Translations under genes and position numbers: made by a program | Assembly: GCA_020053475.1 (NCBI GenBank) | Contig: JAGVNC010000092.1 | Location: forward strand, 1 to 38,070 | Reading direction: 5' to 3' | Length of the DNA: 38,070 nt | From: Candidatus Omnitrophota bacterium | GTDB taxonomy: Bacteria; Omnitrophota; Gorgyraeia; Zapsychrales; Zapsychraceae | Part shown: positions 1-8,821 of the stretch, piece after piece | Numbering within the stretch: position 1 is the first letter of the stretch | How the letters are laid out: each line of letters starts with the position of its first letter | Notes under the pieces: generated by a model | Databases searched by the model: none | What the model was told of the DNA's origin: nothing | Seen by the model: the letters and a program-made list of their open reading frames with translations, nothing else

Positions 1-1
1 G

Positions 2-121
2 ATGCAAGAAGAGACCACAGAAGCAAAAGATGGGATGGTTTTGGAAGAGTTTCAAAAAGGGTATTCATTGGGAGATAAAATCATTCGCACGGCAAAAGTG
101 AAAGTTGCTAAGAATAATTAG
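2..121 (+). CDS. grpE: GrpE nucleotide exchange factor, C-terminal fragment
   Basis: The window opens inside this gene; about 39 codons remain before TAG at 119-121. The fragment contains [21 protein letters not shown], which matches the conserved C-terminal beta-domain end of GrpE, the exchange factor that releases ADP from DnaK. It sits directly upstream of dnaK and dnaJ, the usual heat-shock operon order. The start and any CIRCE or sigma-32 control site lie outside the window. The assignment rests on this short tail plus context, both of which agree. Confidence 0.88.
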   Translation: MQEETTEAKDGMVLEEFQKGYSLGDKIIRTAKVKVAKNN

Positions 122-176
122 TCTCTAGTCGCTCGTCTCTTGTCACTAGAGACGAGTCACAAGCGACAAGAGACTA
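121..176 (+). repeat. heptamer inverted-repeat element, grpE-dnaK spacer
   Basis: Eight consecutive 7-mers fill the spacer exactly. The first four follow GTCNCTN (121-148) and the last four are the reverse-complement type, roughly GNGACNA (149-176). The two halves pair into a long imperfect hairpin whose outer arms are TAGTCTCT and AGAGACTA. The element begins on the last base of the grpE stop codon and ends a few bases before the dnaK ribosome binding site. Confidence 0.85.
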
Positions 177-194
177 TTAGTGGAGGTTAATGAT

Positions 195-2129
195 ATGGGA
201 AAAGCAATTGGAATTGACTTAGGGACATCAAACTCAGCGGCAGCTGTGATGGAAGGAGGGCGTCCTCGAATTATCCCTTCAGCGGAAGGGGCCGGGGTCG
301 CTTCAGGAAAGGCATTTCCATCTTTTGTCGCTTTTACGAAAGATGGCCAACTGTTAGTTGGGGAACCGGCCCGACGCCAAGCGCCGGTCAATTCGGAAGG
401 AACGATTTACGCGGCCAAACGCAAAATGGGGACGGGGCATAAATTCAAGGTTTTCGACAAGGAATTTACCCCCCAGCAGGTCAGTGCGTTTATTTTGCAA
501 AAAATTAAAACGGACGCCGATAAATTTTTAGGTGAATCTGTGGATGAGGCCGTGATTACGGTCCCAGCGTATTTTAATGACAACCAGCGTCAAGCGACAA
601 AAGATGCGGGCGAAATCGCGGGCTTAAAAGTGTTACGCATCATCAACGAGCCTACCGCGGCTTGCTTGGCTTATGGGTTGGACAAAGCCGGCAAAGAACA
701 AAAGATCATGGTATTTGACTTAGGCGGCGGGACGCTCGACGTCACCATCTTGGAAATGGGATGGGACGATGAGCATAAAGCGGCCACATTCGAGGTTTTA
801 TCCACGAGCGGTGATAATCAGCTCGGTGGGACCGATATGGATAACGTTCTCATTGATCACATTATCAATCAATTTAAAAAAGAGTCGGGGATTGATTTAA
901 AGAGCGACAAAATGGCGTTTCAGCGCCTGCGCGAGGCGGCCGAAAAAGCGAAAGTCGAATTGTCCAGTACGGTGTCGACGGATATTAATCTGCCCTTCAT
1001 TACAGCCGACGCGTCAGGCCCCAAGCATTTGACCATGAAGATTGACCGGGCCAAATTGGAAAGCTTGATCGCGCCGATTATCGACCGTTGCCGCGGGCCG
1101 ATTATGCAAGCGATCAAAGACGCCAGCGCTAAACTCGGCGAACAGGTCAAGGTCCATAAGGTAATTCTCGTCGGTGGCCCAACGCGCATGCCCATTGTCC
1201 AGGATTTCGTGGAAAAAGAAGTTGGACAAAAGATCGAGCGTGGGATTGACCCGATGGAATGCGTGGCCTTAGGCGCCGCCATCCAAGCCGGGATTATCAA
1301 GGGTGAAGCCAAGGAAATGCTTTTATTAGACGTTACCCCATTGACGCTAGGGATTGAAACGTTGGGGGGCGTCATGACGAAATTGATTGAACGCAACACC
1401 ACGATTCCGACGAAAAAAAGCCAAACGTTTTCGACCGCTGACGATAATCAGACGGCGGTGACAATCCGTGTTCTTCAAGGAGAACGCCCGATGGCCAATG
1501 ATAACACGGAATTAGGCCGTTTTGATTTAGTCGGAATTCCTGTGGCACCGCGCGGCCTTCCGCAGATCGAGGTCACATTCGATATTGACAGTAACGGGAT
1601 TGTCCATGTTGCCGCCAAAGATAAAGGAACGGGCAAAGAGCAATCCATCAAAATTACCGCCCCGACCAAATTGTCCAAGGAAGATATTGATAAAATGGTG
1701 AAGCAAGCGGAACAGTATGCTGAAGAAGATAAAAAGAAAAGAGAGCAGGTTGAAATTGTCAATCAAGCCAATACGTTGGTTTACGCGACGGAAAAGTCCT
1801 TAAAGGATTACGGCGATAAGATTTCAGCTACCGATAAAAGCAACATCGAGAAAGAAATCGATGCCTTGAAAAAAGCGGTCGAATCCAACGATGCCGACAG
1901 GATGAAACAATCCATGGAATCGTTGCAGAAGGCAAGCCATAAACTGGCCGAAGAAGTTTACAAGTCAACGGCCAGTCAGCAGGCGGCTCAAGGGACTGGT
2001 GCTTCGGCATCCTCTTCTTCTGACCAACAGGCCCACTCTTCAGGGAAATCTTCAGGAGCCAGTAAAGGCGCAGGAGACAACGAAGATATTATCGACGCTG
2101 ATTTTAAAGCGGAAAACGATAAGAAATAA
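195..2129 (+). CDS. dnaK: DnaK (Hsp70) chaperone
   Basis: This 644-residue ATP-dependent chaperone has the full Hsp70 layout. The ATPase domain has the phosphate loop [10 protein letters not shown] near residue 5, the signature [12 protein letters not shown], the second phosphate motif [13 protein letters not shown] and the adenosine motif [10 protein letters not shown]. The substrate-binding domain starts near [17 protein letters not shown], followed by a helical lid and a low-complexity Ser/Gly/Ala tail ending EDIIDADFK, a usual DnaK terminus. The ATG at 195 is preferred because GGAGG at 182-186 lies 8 bases upstream; a GTG at 180 would add five residues. The first loop reads GTSNS rather than the common GTTNS. 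It works with GrpE and DnaJ, encoded on either side. Confidence 0.98.
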   Translation: MGKAIGIDLGTSNSAAAVMEGGRPRIIPSAEGAGVASGKAFPSFVAFTKDGQLLVGEPARRQAPVNSEGTIYAAKRKMGTGHKFKVFDKEFTPQQVSAFILQKIKTDADKFLGESVDEAVITVPAYFNDNQRQATKDAGEIAGLKVLRIINEPTAACLAYGLDKAGKEQKIMVFDLGGGTLDVTILEMGWDDEHKAATFEVLSTSGDNQLGGTDMDNVLIDHIINQFKKESGIDLKSDKMAFQRLREAAEKAKVELSSTVSTDINLPFITADASGPKHLTMKIDRAKLESLIAPIIDRCRGPIMQAIKDASAKLGEQVKVHKVILVGGPTRMPIVQDFVEKEVGQKIERGIDPMECVALGAAIQAGIIKGEAKEMLLLDVTPLTLGIETLGGVMTKLIERNTTIPTKKSQTFSTADDNQTAVTIRVLQGERPMANDNTELGRFDLVGIPVAPRGLPQIEVTFDIDSNGIVHVAAKDKGTGKEQSIKITAPTKLSKEDIDKMVKQAEQYAEEDKKKREQVEIVNQANTLVYATEKSLKDYGDKISATDKSNIEKEIDALKKAVESNDADRMKQSMESLQKASHKLAEEVYKSTASQQAAQGTGASASSSSDQQAHSSGKSSGASKGAGDNEDIIDADFKAENDKK

Positions 2130-2151
2130 ATTGATGGATCCCAAACAGGTG

Positions 2152-2185
2152 CCCCAGCTTCCCATCGTCAAGATGGGCGCTGGGG
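2152..2185 (+). other. strong hairpin between dnaK and dnaJ
   Basis: CCCCAGC (2152-2158) pairs with GCTGGGG (2179-2185), and inside it CCCATC (2161-2166) pairs with GATGGG around a GTCAA loop. No U-tract follows, so it is not a classical terminator. It could act as an RNA processing or stability element that sets the DnaK:DnaJ ratio; that role is inference. Confidence 0.6.
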
Positions 2186-2218
2186 TTCTGGGTTTCCGAA
2201 GGGGATAAAGAATTCGCG

Positions 2219-3376
2219 ATGAAAAAAGATTATTACGAAATTTTGGGGATTCAAAAGGGCGCCACGTTACAAGACGTTAAAAAGGCTTATCGTTCAGCGG
2301 CGTTGAAACATCACCCGGACCGTGTCCCGGCGGAACAAAAAAAAGAAGCGGAAGAAAAATTTAAGGAAATTTCCGAAGCGTACGGCGTTTTATCTGATCC
2401 TAAAAAACGGGAAACGTATGATCAATACGGGCATGCGGGGATCGACCAAAATTATACAGCGGAAGACATTTTCCGGGGAGCGGATTTTAACAGCATTTTT
2501 GGAGAGAACGGTATTGGCGATATTTTGGGCAATCTTTTTGGTGATGGAGGCTTTGAAGTTTTTGGCGGCGGAGGGAGAGGGCGGCGCGGGAGTGGATCCC
2601 GTCGGGCGCAGAGGGGAAGAGATATTCAATACGAAGCCGATGTTTCCTTAGAAGCGGCGTACGCGGGCATTAAAAAAGAAATCAAAGTCCCCCGTTATGA
2701 GTATTGCCCCGAATGTCAAGGGACAGGGGCTAAGAACGGTAAGGCGATGAAGTCTTGCTCAACGTGTAACGGCCAGGGGCAGGTGTTTGTTTCCAGCGGA
2801 TTTTTTAGAATGGCACAGACGTGTACGCAGTGTGGAGGCCGCGGTCAAATCATTACTGAAGTTTGTCCGGCTTGCCAAGGCAATGGGGCGATCCGGGTGA
2901 CCCGTAAAATAGATGTGAGCATTCCCGCGGGAGTAGATAATTCTTCACGGCTACGTGTCTCTGGGGAAGGCGAGGTAGGGAAAGGGGGCGCGGGGGATCT
3001 GTATGTTTATATCCATGTCCTCCCCCATGATATTTTTCAGCGGGAGGGAAATGATTTACATATGCATTTGTTGGTCAGTTTTGTGAAGGCCGCTTTAGGA
3101 GGCGAAGTCATTGTTTCCACGCTGGGTGGCAATGTCGCCATGAAAATCCCCACCGGCACGCAAAGCGGGAAGATTTTTCGGTTAAAGGGAAAAGGGATGC
3201 CGGATGTGCATGGAGGTGGGCACGGCGATTTGTATGCCCATGTCATGATCCAGGTTCCCAAAAATCTTAATGCGGAGCAGAAGAAATTGTTGGAAGAGTT
3301 TGCCCGTGTCAGCGGCGAACCGGTCGAGACGGTTGTCAATGGATTTAAGGAAAAGATGAAGAGAGTATTTAAATAA
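2219..3376 (+). CDS. dnaJ: DnaJ (Hsp40) co-chaperone, type I
   Basis: This 385-residue co-chaperone delivers clients to DnaK and stimulates its ATPase. The J domain (about 1-72) carries HPD at 32-34. A Gly/Phe-rich stretch (about 90-130) follows, and then the zinc-binding region with four CxxCxGxG repeats beginning at Cys163, Cys180, Cys202 and Cys216. The two C-terminal beta domains run to residue 385. All elements of a class I DnaJ are intact and the length is normal. The start follows AAGGGGA at about 2200, with rather long spacing. It forms the end of the heat-shock operon. Confidence 0.98.
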   Translation: MKKDYYEILGIQKGATLQDVKKAYRSAALKHHPDRVPAEQKKEAEEKFKEISEAYGVLSDPKKRETYDQYGHAGIDQNYTAEDIFRGADFNSIFGENGIGDILGNLFGDGGFEVFGGGGRGRRGSGSRRAQRGRDIQYEADVSLEAAYAGIKKEIKVPRYEYCPECQGTGAKNGKAMKSCSTCNGQGQVFVSSGFFRMAQTCTQCGGRGQIITEVCPACQGNGAIRVTRKIDVSIPAGVDNSSRLRVSGEGEVGKGGAGDLYVYIHVLPHDIFQREGNDLHMHLLVSFVKAALGGEVIVSTLGGNVAMKIPTGTQSGKIFRLKGKGMPDVHGGGHGDLYAHVMIQVPKNLNAEQKKLLEEFARVSGEPVETVVNGFKEKMKRVFK

Positions 3377-3453
3377 GTTGGTAGTTCGTAGTTCAGAGTT
3401 CGTAGAAAAAATTTGTCTACGAACCACGAACTCTCAACTCTCAACTCCGAACT
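3375..3453 (+). repeat. heptamer inverted-repeat element, dnaJ-fmdB spacer
   Basis: The left array has four 7-mers of the type AGTTNNN (3375-3402). After a 15-base A/T-rich loop, the right array has five 7-mers of the type CTNNNAA (3418-3452). The reverse complement of the right array again reads AGTT-type units, so the whole spacer can fold back on itself. The array starts inside the dnaJ stop codon and ends just before the next ATG. Confidence 0.85.
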
Positions 3454-3456
3454 TAT

Positions 3457-3732
3457 ATGCCGACTTATCAATACGAATGTACAGCGTGTCACCATCATTT
3501 TGACGTTTTTCAGTCCATGTTGGGTCAAAAGCTGAAGAAATGCCCAAAATGCGGCAAATTAAAGCTGGTCCGACTGATTGGCGCCGGGACCGGAATTATT
3601 TTTAAAGGTAGTGGGTTCTACGAAACGGATTATAAAAAGACCTCTCCTTTAACCTCAGGGAGCGGTTCAGGCACAAAAAAATCTGGCTCTAAAGAACTCC
3701 CATCAGAATCGAAAACTCAACCAACAAAATAA
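3457..3732 (+). CDS. FmdB-type zinc ribbon protein
   Basis: A 91-residue protein starting MPTYQYECTACHHHFD, with a CxxC pair near residue 8 and CPKCG near residue 24. This is the compact zinc ribbon of the FmdB/CxxC_CxxC_SSSS putative regulator family. Family members are about 70-110 residues and have no well-established biochemical role. The tail after residue 60 is Ser/Gly/Lys-rich and probably disordered. No Shine-Dalgarno sequence is visible, because the heptamer repeat runs up to the start. Confidence 0.85.
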   Translation: MPTYQYECTACHHHFDVFQSMLGQKLKKCPKCGKLKLVRLIGAGTGIIFKGSGFYETDYKKTSPLTSGSGSGTKKSGSKELPSESKTQPTK

Positions 3733-3753
3733 GATAGGGATTTTACACTCTAA

Positions 3754-3773
3754 TCCCCTCACGGGGAATTTTT
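3754..3773 (+). terminator. short intrinsic terminator-like hairpin
   Basis: TCCCC (3754-3758) pairs with GGGGA (3763-3767) around TCAC and is followed by A and five T residues. The stem has only 5 base pairs, but its GC content and T-run fit a weak Rho-independent terminator after the zinc ribbon gene. Confidence 0.5.
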
Positions 3774-3798
3774 GGTCATTTTAAAGGGCCCGGGGATA

Positions 3799-4173
3799 AT
3801 GAAATTTCTTAGATTTTGGTTTCCTGTTATTGGATATTTTGGTATTATTTTTTATGCGTCTTCCCTGCCTGGTGTGAAGACTCCTGTTCCTTTTGAGGGT
3901 TTTGATAAAGTCCTTCATTCTTTTGAATACCTGCCTTGGGGCTTTTTGGTGACACGGGCCTTGGCGCAAACGTTACCCGGGCTATCGCCACAGAAAACGA
4001 TAGCAACCAATATTCTTTTAGTCTTTTTGTGCGGGATCAGTGATGAATTTCATCAATCCTTTGTTCCTGGAAGAGAAACGAGTTTGGCGGATGTGATGGC
4101 GGATATGGTAGGCGGTTGGGCAGGGGGCCTTTTCTATCAACATGTTCAAACCCTAAAAAAGAGGTTGTCTTGA
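3799..4173 (+). CDS. VanZ-like family membrane protein
   Basis: About 124 residues with several hydrophobic segments. The VanZ-family signatures are FDKVLHSFEYLPWGF in the middle and SDEFHQSFVPGRETSLADVMADMVGG near the C terminus. VanZ relatives are small integral membrane proteins, some linked to low-level teicoplanin resistance, but the molecular role is unsettled. The ATG at 3799 places the start directly before the first membrane segment; AAAGGG lies upstream, and a TTG at 3772 would add nine residues. The gene ends one base before the next start, so the two are probably co-translated. Confidence 0.85.
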   Translation: MKFLRFWFPVIGYFGIIFYASSLPGVKTPVPFEGFDKVLHSFEYLPWGFLVTRALAQTLPGLSPQKTIATNILLVFLCGISDEFHQSFVPGRETSLADVMADMVGGWAGGLFYQHVQTLKKRLS

Positions 4174-4174
4174 C

Positions 4175-5434
4175 ATGCCGGTGATTAAGCCTTTTAAGGC
4201 GATTTTTTATAATATAGACAAAGTCAAAGACTTTAACAAGGTCGTTTCTCCTCCTTACGATGTCATCTCAGCGGACGAGCAGGGATTTTATCATACATTA
4301 AGTCCTTATAATTTCACTCATCTCGATTTGGGGCAAGACAAGGCTTCCGATGATCAAGATGAAAACAAATATACCCGCGCCGAAAAAACATTCCAAGACT
4401 GGCTTAAAAAAGGCGTTCTGTTGCAGGATGAAGAGCCCGCTATTTATTTTTATAAACAAGAATACAAAGTCGTCGGTGAAAAGTATACCCGTTTGGGGTT
4501 TATCTCGTTAATGGAATTGGAAGATGAGAAAGATTCTAAAGTGTTCCCGCACGAAAATACCCACGCTCATGCCGTTGATGACCGCTTCCGCTTGACACAG
4601 GCATTGGACGCCAATTTAAGCTGTATTTTTGTCTGTTACGCGGATCAACATAAAAAAGTCGAGAAGATTTTTAATAAACACATCCTGGTCACAAAGCCCC
4701 TTGTTGATGTCACCGATCAAGATGGGGTCCGCCATCGCCTATGGCGTTTAACGAACCCCGCGTTTATTAAAGAGATCAATGATTCCGTTGCCGGACAAAA
4801 CCTTTTTATTGCCGATGGGCATCATCGTTACAAGGTCGCCCAACAATACCGCCAGACCAAAATTTCCCGCAAAGCCAATGGCCAAGAGCCGTCCAATTAT
4901 GTCATGACTTATTTCACCAATATCGATTCGCGCGACTTACAGATTTTTCCCATGCATCGGATCATTCGCCACCTCCCCCGACCTTTAGATTTCTTAGAAG
5001 AGCATTTCCGCATCGATCGCATCGCCAATAAAGGCGACATCGTGATGTTGTTGGCCAAAGCCGGCCGTAATGAGCACGCGTTTTGCCTGTATACCCGCGA
5101 CGGCATTAAATTGCTGCGTTTGAAAAATAAACTGTTGATTGAACAGTATATTAAGGAAGGGTCGCGCGAATATAAAAGTTTGGATGCCACGATTCTGAAA
5201 TATTTCATCCTGGACCGTATCGGTGTCAAATCGGACGATATTCTCTATACCAAAGACCTTTTTGAAACGATGACAAAAGTGGATGAAGGGCAAGCCCAAG
5301 CCAGCTTTATTCTCAATCCTGTCCAGATTTCTCAACTAAAAGCCATTGCGTTAAATGGCGAAAAGATGCCACCCAAGACAACGTATTTTTATCCCAAAGT
5401 ACTTTCGGGTCTCACGGTTTATAAAATGGAATAA
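4175..5434 (+). CDS. DUF1015 family protein
   Basis: A 419-residue soluble protein of the DUF1015 (PF06245) family, which has no assigned reaction. Typical family motifs are VVSPPYDVIS near residue 26, HENTHAHAVDDRFRLT near residue 124 and the invariant-looking IADGHHRYKVAQQYR near residue 213. The length is normal for the family (about 400-430). The clustered His and Asp residues suggest a metal or phosphate site, which is inference. The start is one base after the VanZ-like stop codon. Confidence 0.88.
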   Translation: MPVIKPFKAIFYNIDKVKDFNKVVSPPYDVISADEQGFYHTLSPYNFTHLDLGQDKASDDQDENKYTRAEKTFQDWLKKGVLLQDEEPAIYFYKQEYKVVGEKYTRLGFISLMELEDEKDSKVFPHENTHAHAVDDRFRLTQALDANLSCIFVCYADQHKKVEKIFNKHILVTKPLVDVTDQDGVRHRLWRLTNPAFIKEINDSVAGQNLFIADGHHRYKVAQQYRQTKISRKANGQEPSNYVMTYFTNIDSRDLQIFPMHRIIRHLPRPLDFLEEHFRIDRIANKGDIVMLLAKAGRNEHAFCLYTRDGIKLLRLKNKLLIEQYIKEGSREYKSLDATILKYFILDRIGVKSDDILYTKDLFETMTKVDEGQAQASFILNPVQISQLKAIALNGEKMPPKTTYFYPKVLSGLTVYKME

Positions 5435-5453
5435 GGGTCCACCGCAAGGGTAG

Positions 5454-5482
5454 CCTGCCGGCAGGCAGGCAGGCAGGCAGGG
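5454..5482 (+). repeat. GGCAGG palindrome with tandem GGCA tail
   Basis: A perfect palindrome, CCTGCCGGCAGG (5454-5465), runs into five tandem GGCA units and ends GGG. The sequence right after it, GGAGG at 5481-5485, is the likely ribosome binding site of accD, so the repeat tail overlaps the translation signal. A related palindrome occurs at 30082. Confidence 0.8.
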
Positions 5483-5496
5483 AGGGTTGATTCGTT

Positions 5497-6348
5497 ATGG
5501 TTCTTTTTGGACGTAAAAAATATACGTTGATTACCATTAAGAAAAAAGACATTCCCACCGGGCTATGGAGCAAGTGCCCTGAATGCGCCGTTCCCATGTA
5601 CCGCAAAGAATTGGCGGACAATCTTAACGTGTGCCCGAAATGCGGATTTCATTTGTCGTTAACGGCCGCGGAACGCGTTAAATTACTGATGGATGAAGGG
5701 ACGTTTGTTGAGCACGATTCGGATCTGACTTCTGAAGACCCCCTAAATTTCAAAGGGCCTAAAACGTACCGGGAAAAATTAAAAGCCGATCAGAAAGCGA
5801 CGGGATTACGCGAAGCGGTGTTAACAGGTCACGGGAAGATTTTTAGTCAAGACGCTGTTGTCGCGGTCACTGATTCGCGTTTTATCATGGGGTCCATGGG
5901 ATCTGTCGTCGGGGAGAGGATCACTCGGGCCATCGAATACGCCACTGGGCAAAAATGCCCGGTGATTATTGTCTCGGGATCGGGGGGCGGGGCTCGTATG
6001 TATGAAGGCGTATTCTCATTAATGCAAATGGCGAAGACGTGTGGGGCGTTAGCTCAGCACCACAAGCAAGGATTGCTCTACATTTCGGTATTGACGAACC
6101 CGACGATGGCGGGGATCATGGCTTCATTTGCCGGCGTGGGGGATGTCATTGTGGCAGAACCCAAAGCCTTGATCGGGTTCACCGGCCCGCGTGTCATTGA
6201 ACAAACGATTCGCCAAAAACTCCCGGAAGGGTTTCAACGCTCCGAATTTCTCTTGGCCCATGGATTGATTGACATGATTGTCGAGCGCCAGAACCTAAAG
6301 AAGGTTTTAATCCAATTGATTGAATTTTCCAATCATCAATCGACCTGA
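5497..6348 (+). CDS. accD: acetyl-CoA carboxylase carboxyltransferase subunit beta
   Basis: A 283-residue subunit that, with AccA, transfers carboxyl from carboxybiotin to acetyl-CoA in the first step of fatty acid synthesis. The N-terminal zinc ribbon has Cys27, Cys30, Cys46 and Cys49. The carboxyltransferase domain follows with MGSMGSVVGERITRAIEYA, the oxyanion-type GSGGGARMYEG and the late motif PKALIGFTGPRVIEQT. Length and domain order are normal. No accA, accB or accC is in the window, so the gene is unlinked from its partners here. Its ribosome binding site overlaps a repeat. Confidence 0.97.
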   Translation: MVLFGRKKYTLITIKKKDIPTGLWSKCPECAVPMYRKELADNLNVCPKCGFHLSLTAAERVKLLMDEGTFVEHDSDLTSEDPLNFKGPKTYREKLKADQKATGLREAVLTGHGKIFSQDAVVAVTDSRFIMGSMGSVVGERITRAIEYATGQKCPVIIVSGSGGGARMYEGVFSLMQMAKTCGALAQHHKQGLLYISVLTNPTMAGIMASFAGVGDVIVAEPKALIGFTGPRVIEQTIRQKLPEGFQRSEFLLAHGLIDMIVERQNLKKVLIQLIEFSNHQST

Positions 6349-6370
6349 CACGACAGATCAGAATTTTTGT

Positions 6371-6397
6371 TTGCATCTGTTACTAATCTTTTATAGA
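6371..6397 (+). promoter_or_regulatory. possible sigma-70 type promoter for the ABC ATPase
   Basis: TTGCAT at 6371-6376 and TATAGA at 6392-6397 are separated by 15 bases in the only sizeable A/T-rich gap here. The spacing is short, so this is a weak call. Confidence 0.3.
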
Positions 6398-6438
6398 ATA
6401 AGCACCTGATATTAACCATTTTCTAAATTTTCTTTATC

Positions 6439-7542
6439 ATGGCACAGATTAGTTTACGCGACGTATCCAAAGTTTATAAAGGCGGCGTTAAAGCTGTCGA
6501 CAAAGTCAATCTAGGCATCGAAAATAAAGAATTTATGGTGCTTGTCGGGCCTTCGGGTTGTGGAAAATCGACAACGTTAAGAATGATTGCCGGCCTGGAA
6601 GAAATTAGCGAGGGGAAAATTTGGATTGGGGACCGTTTGGTCAATAACGTGCCCGCCAAAGACCGTGATATCGCCATGGTGTTCCAGAATTATGCGTTGT
6701 ATCCGCACATGACGGTTTTTGAAAATATGTCGTTTGGATTGAAGCTGCGCCGCTATCCCAAACATGAAATTATCCGGCGGGTGAATGAAGCCGCCGAAAT
6801 TTTAGGCATTAAAAAAATGATCAACCGCCGTCCCCGGCAACTCTCCGGAGGGGAACGCCAGCGCGTCGCCCTCGGCCGGGCGATTGTCCGTAAACCGCTG
6901 GCCTTTTTGTTCGACGAACCTTTAAGCAACCTTGACGCCAAGTTGCGCGTTCAGATGCGCACGGAAATCCATAAACTCCGATTACGGTTGCAAACAACAT
7001 TTATCTATGTCACTCATGATCAAACCGAAGCCATGACGTTGGGTGATAAAATTGTCGTCATGAAGGACGGGAAAGTCCAGCAATGCGCCGACCCCATGAC
7101 CATCTACGACAAACCGACGAACAAGTTCGTGGCCAGCTTTATCGGATCTCCTCCGATTAATTTGATCGAGGGACGGATCATCAAACGCGAGCGTAAATAT
7201 TATTTTGACGAAGGGAAATTCCGCGTTAAACTTGTAGAAGAGATGTATGGTGTTATCGCGCCTTACGAAGGCAAGGATGTGACGATGGGCCTCCGTGCGG
7301 AAGATATTTATGATAAGCTCTTTGTTTCCGAAGCGTCTCCGGAGAATACCATTCGAGCGGCCTGTGAAGTGGTTGAACCGTTAGGTTCAGAAGTTTACCT
7401 TTACCTGAATTCGGGGAAGCATCAGTTTATCGCTCGCGTCGGCGCACATAACCGGCCTGAGGTCAACCGGGATATGGATCTTGTCCTGGACATGAGCAAG
7501 GTGCACTTTTTTGACCGAGAAACAGAAAATACAATTATCTAA
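6439..7542 (+). CDS. sugar ABC transporter ATP-binding protein (MsmK/UgpC type)
   Basis: A 367-residue ATPase that would energise a carbohydrate importer of the CUT1 class. Walker A GPSGCGKST is at 37-45, the signature LSGGERQR at 135-142 and Walker B LAFLFDE at 154-160, followed by the switch His in YVTHDQTEA. A C-terminal TOBE-type regulatory domain occupies about 235-360, as in MalK/UgpC/MsmK. No permease or solute-binding protein is adjacent, so it may serve several importers, as MsmK does in some bacteria. No clear Shine-Dalgarno sequence precedes the start. The next gene overlaps its 3' end by 32 bases. Confidence 0.93.
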   Translation: MAQISLRDVSKVYKGGVKAVDKVNLGIENKEFMVLVGPSGCGKSTTLRMIAGLEEISEGKIWIGDRLVNNVPAKDRDIAMVFQNYALYPHMTVFENMSFGLKLRRYPKHEIIRRVNEAAEILGIKKMINRRPRQLSGGERQRVALGRAIVRKPLAFLFDEPLSNLDAKLRVQMRTEIHKLRLRLQTTFIYVTHDQTEAMTLGDKIVVMKDGKVQQCADPMTIYDKPTNKFVASFIGSPPINLIEGRIIKRERKYYFDEGKFRVKLVEEMYGVIAPYEGKDVTMGLRAEDIYDKLFVSEASPENTIRAACEVVEPLGSEVYLYLNSGKHQFIARVGAHNRPEVNRDMDLVLDMSKVHFFDRETENTII

Positions 7543-8806
7543 TTCTTCTTTCACTCTCGCCTTAAGTTTATTGATCCCCCTCTTAGGTCTTTTTGTCTTT
7601 GGCGCTTTCTTGGATCCTCAACATCTCTATATTGTGGCGATAGGACTCATCGCCATCCTCCTGTACCTTTACCCTCAAAATCAACATCTATCCCACAAAG
7701 AAGCGGAAGCCGCGTTGACGATCCAAGACCTTTATGAACGGATTAATTTATTGGAATCGGAAATCGGCCATGAGCGCCAAACCATCGATTCTTTCCGCAA
7801 AAAAATCGTCGATTATTCCCAGATGAAAGGCCTGACGGAGCGCTTGAGCCTCTGTTTGACCATGGAAGATACATCGCGAACGCTCTCAACGGAAGTGAAC
7901 AATCTTTTTGGCAACCCGGATACAACGATTATCCTTTATTTGTTTCATTCGCATACAGGAGAGCTAGGCATTTCGTCTTCGCACAAAGGCCAGATGCGGG
8001 TAAATTTAAAGGCCAAAAAAGGCGATGCGTTTGATCAATGGATTGTTAAGACCATGCAGCCGTTGTTGATTGAAGATGTGAAATCGGATTACCGTTTTGA
8101 CATGGAAAAAATTATTGTCGAGGATTCGCGCACGATTCGCTCGTTGATCGGGATTCCGTTGATGGTCGGCGATAAGGCATTGGGCATTTTGCGCGTTGAT
8201 AGCCCTCAGGAGAATTATTTTAATACGGAAGAATTACGGTTTTTGAGGACGATCGGTGATTTGGGCGCGGTCGCCATTGAAAACGCACAGCTTTATGAGC
8301 GCGTCGAACAATTGGCCATCAAGGACAGCTTGACAGGGCTTTATCTGCGGCGGTATTTATTGGACCGCTTGCCCGAAGAGGTCAGCCGCGAAATGTATCA
8401 CAAAAAATCGCTGGCCTTTATCATGATCGATTTAGATTTTTTCAAACAATACAATGACAAATTTGGGCACGTGGCCGGCGATATCGTTTTACGCACCATC
8501 GGTTTATTGCTGAAAAATCTTTTTGGGGATCCGGGAACATTGGTTTGCCGTTACGGCGGGGAGGAATTTGCCGTTCTTTTGCCGGAATGTTCAAAGGCCA
8601 AGGCCATTGAACTTGCCGAACAGGTTCGGAAAAAAATCCAAGAGCAAACCATTCTATTGCGTCGAGAACAGACCCATATCACCGTCTCGATCGGGGTAGC
8701 GGCATTTCCCAAAGACGCTCAAATCAAAGAAGAATTAATCCATCAAGCGGACCAAGCTCTGTACAAAGCGAAACAGGAAGGGCGTAACCGTGTCTGTAGC
8801 GCATAA
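7511..8806 (+). CDS. membrane GAF-GGDEF diguanylate cyclase
   Basis: A 431-residue protein predicted to make cyclic di-GMP. Two membrane segments (about 12-55) are followed by a coiled-coil linker, a GAF sensor domain (about 110-255) and a GGDEF domain (about 265-431) with the active-site motif GGEEF at 349-353. The inhibitory RxxD site expected five residues before the motif is absent: the sequence there is DPGTLVCRY. The TTG start at 7511 is chosen because AAGGTG lies 7 bases upstream and the first membrane helix starts soon after. The start overlaps the ABC ATPase gene, which implies translational coupling. Confidence 0.9.
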   Translation: MTEKQKIQLSNSSFTLALSLLIPLLGLFVFGAFLDPQHLYIVAIGLIAILLYLYPQNQHLSHKEAEAALTIQDLYERINLLESEIGHERQTIDSFRKKIVDYSQMKGLTERLSLCLTMEDTSRTLSTEVNNLFGNPDTTIILYLFHSHTGELGISSSHKGQMRVNLKAKKGDAFDQWIVKTMQPLLIEDVKSDYRFDMEKIIVEDSRTIRSLIGIPLMVGDKALGILRVDSPQENYFNTEELRFLRTIGDLGAVAIENAQLYERVEQLAIKDSLTGLYLRRYLLDRLPEEVSREMYHKKSLAFIMIDLDFFKQYNDKFGHVAGDIVLRTIGLLLKNLFGDPGTLVCRYGGEEFAVLLPECSKAKAIELAEQVRKKIQEQTILLRREQTHITVSIGVAAFPKDAQIKEELIHQADQALYKAKQEGRNRVCSA

Positions 8807-8821
8807 GATCAGGGGTTAGCG

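Noticed and set aside
920-1402. 160-residue minus-strand open frame inside dnaK
   Set aside because: It lies fully within a highly conserved gene, has no family motifs and no ribosome binding site, so it is a frame shadow.
2134-2208. 22-codon frame between dnaK and dnaJ as a leader peptide
   Set aside because: It has no ribosome binding site and its sequence is explained by the hairpin at 2152-2185.
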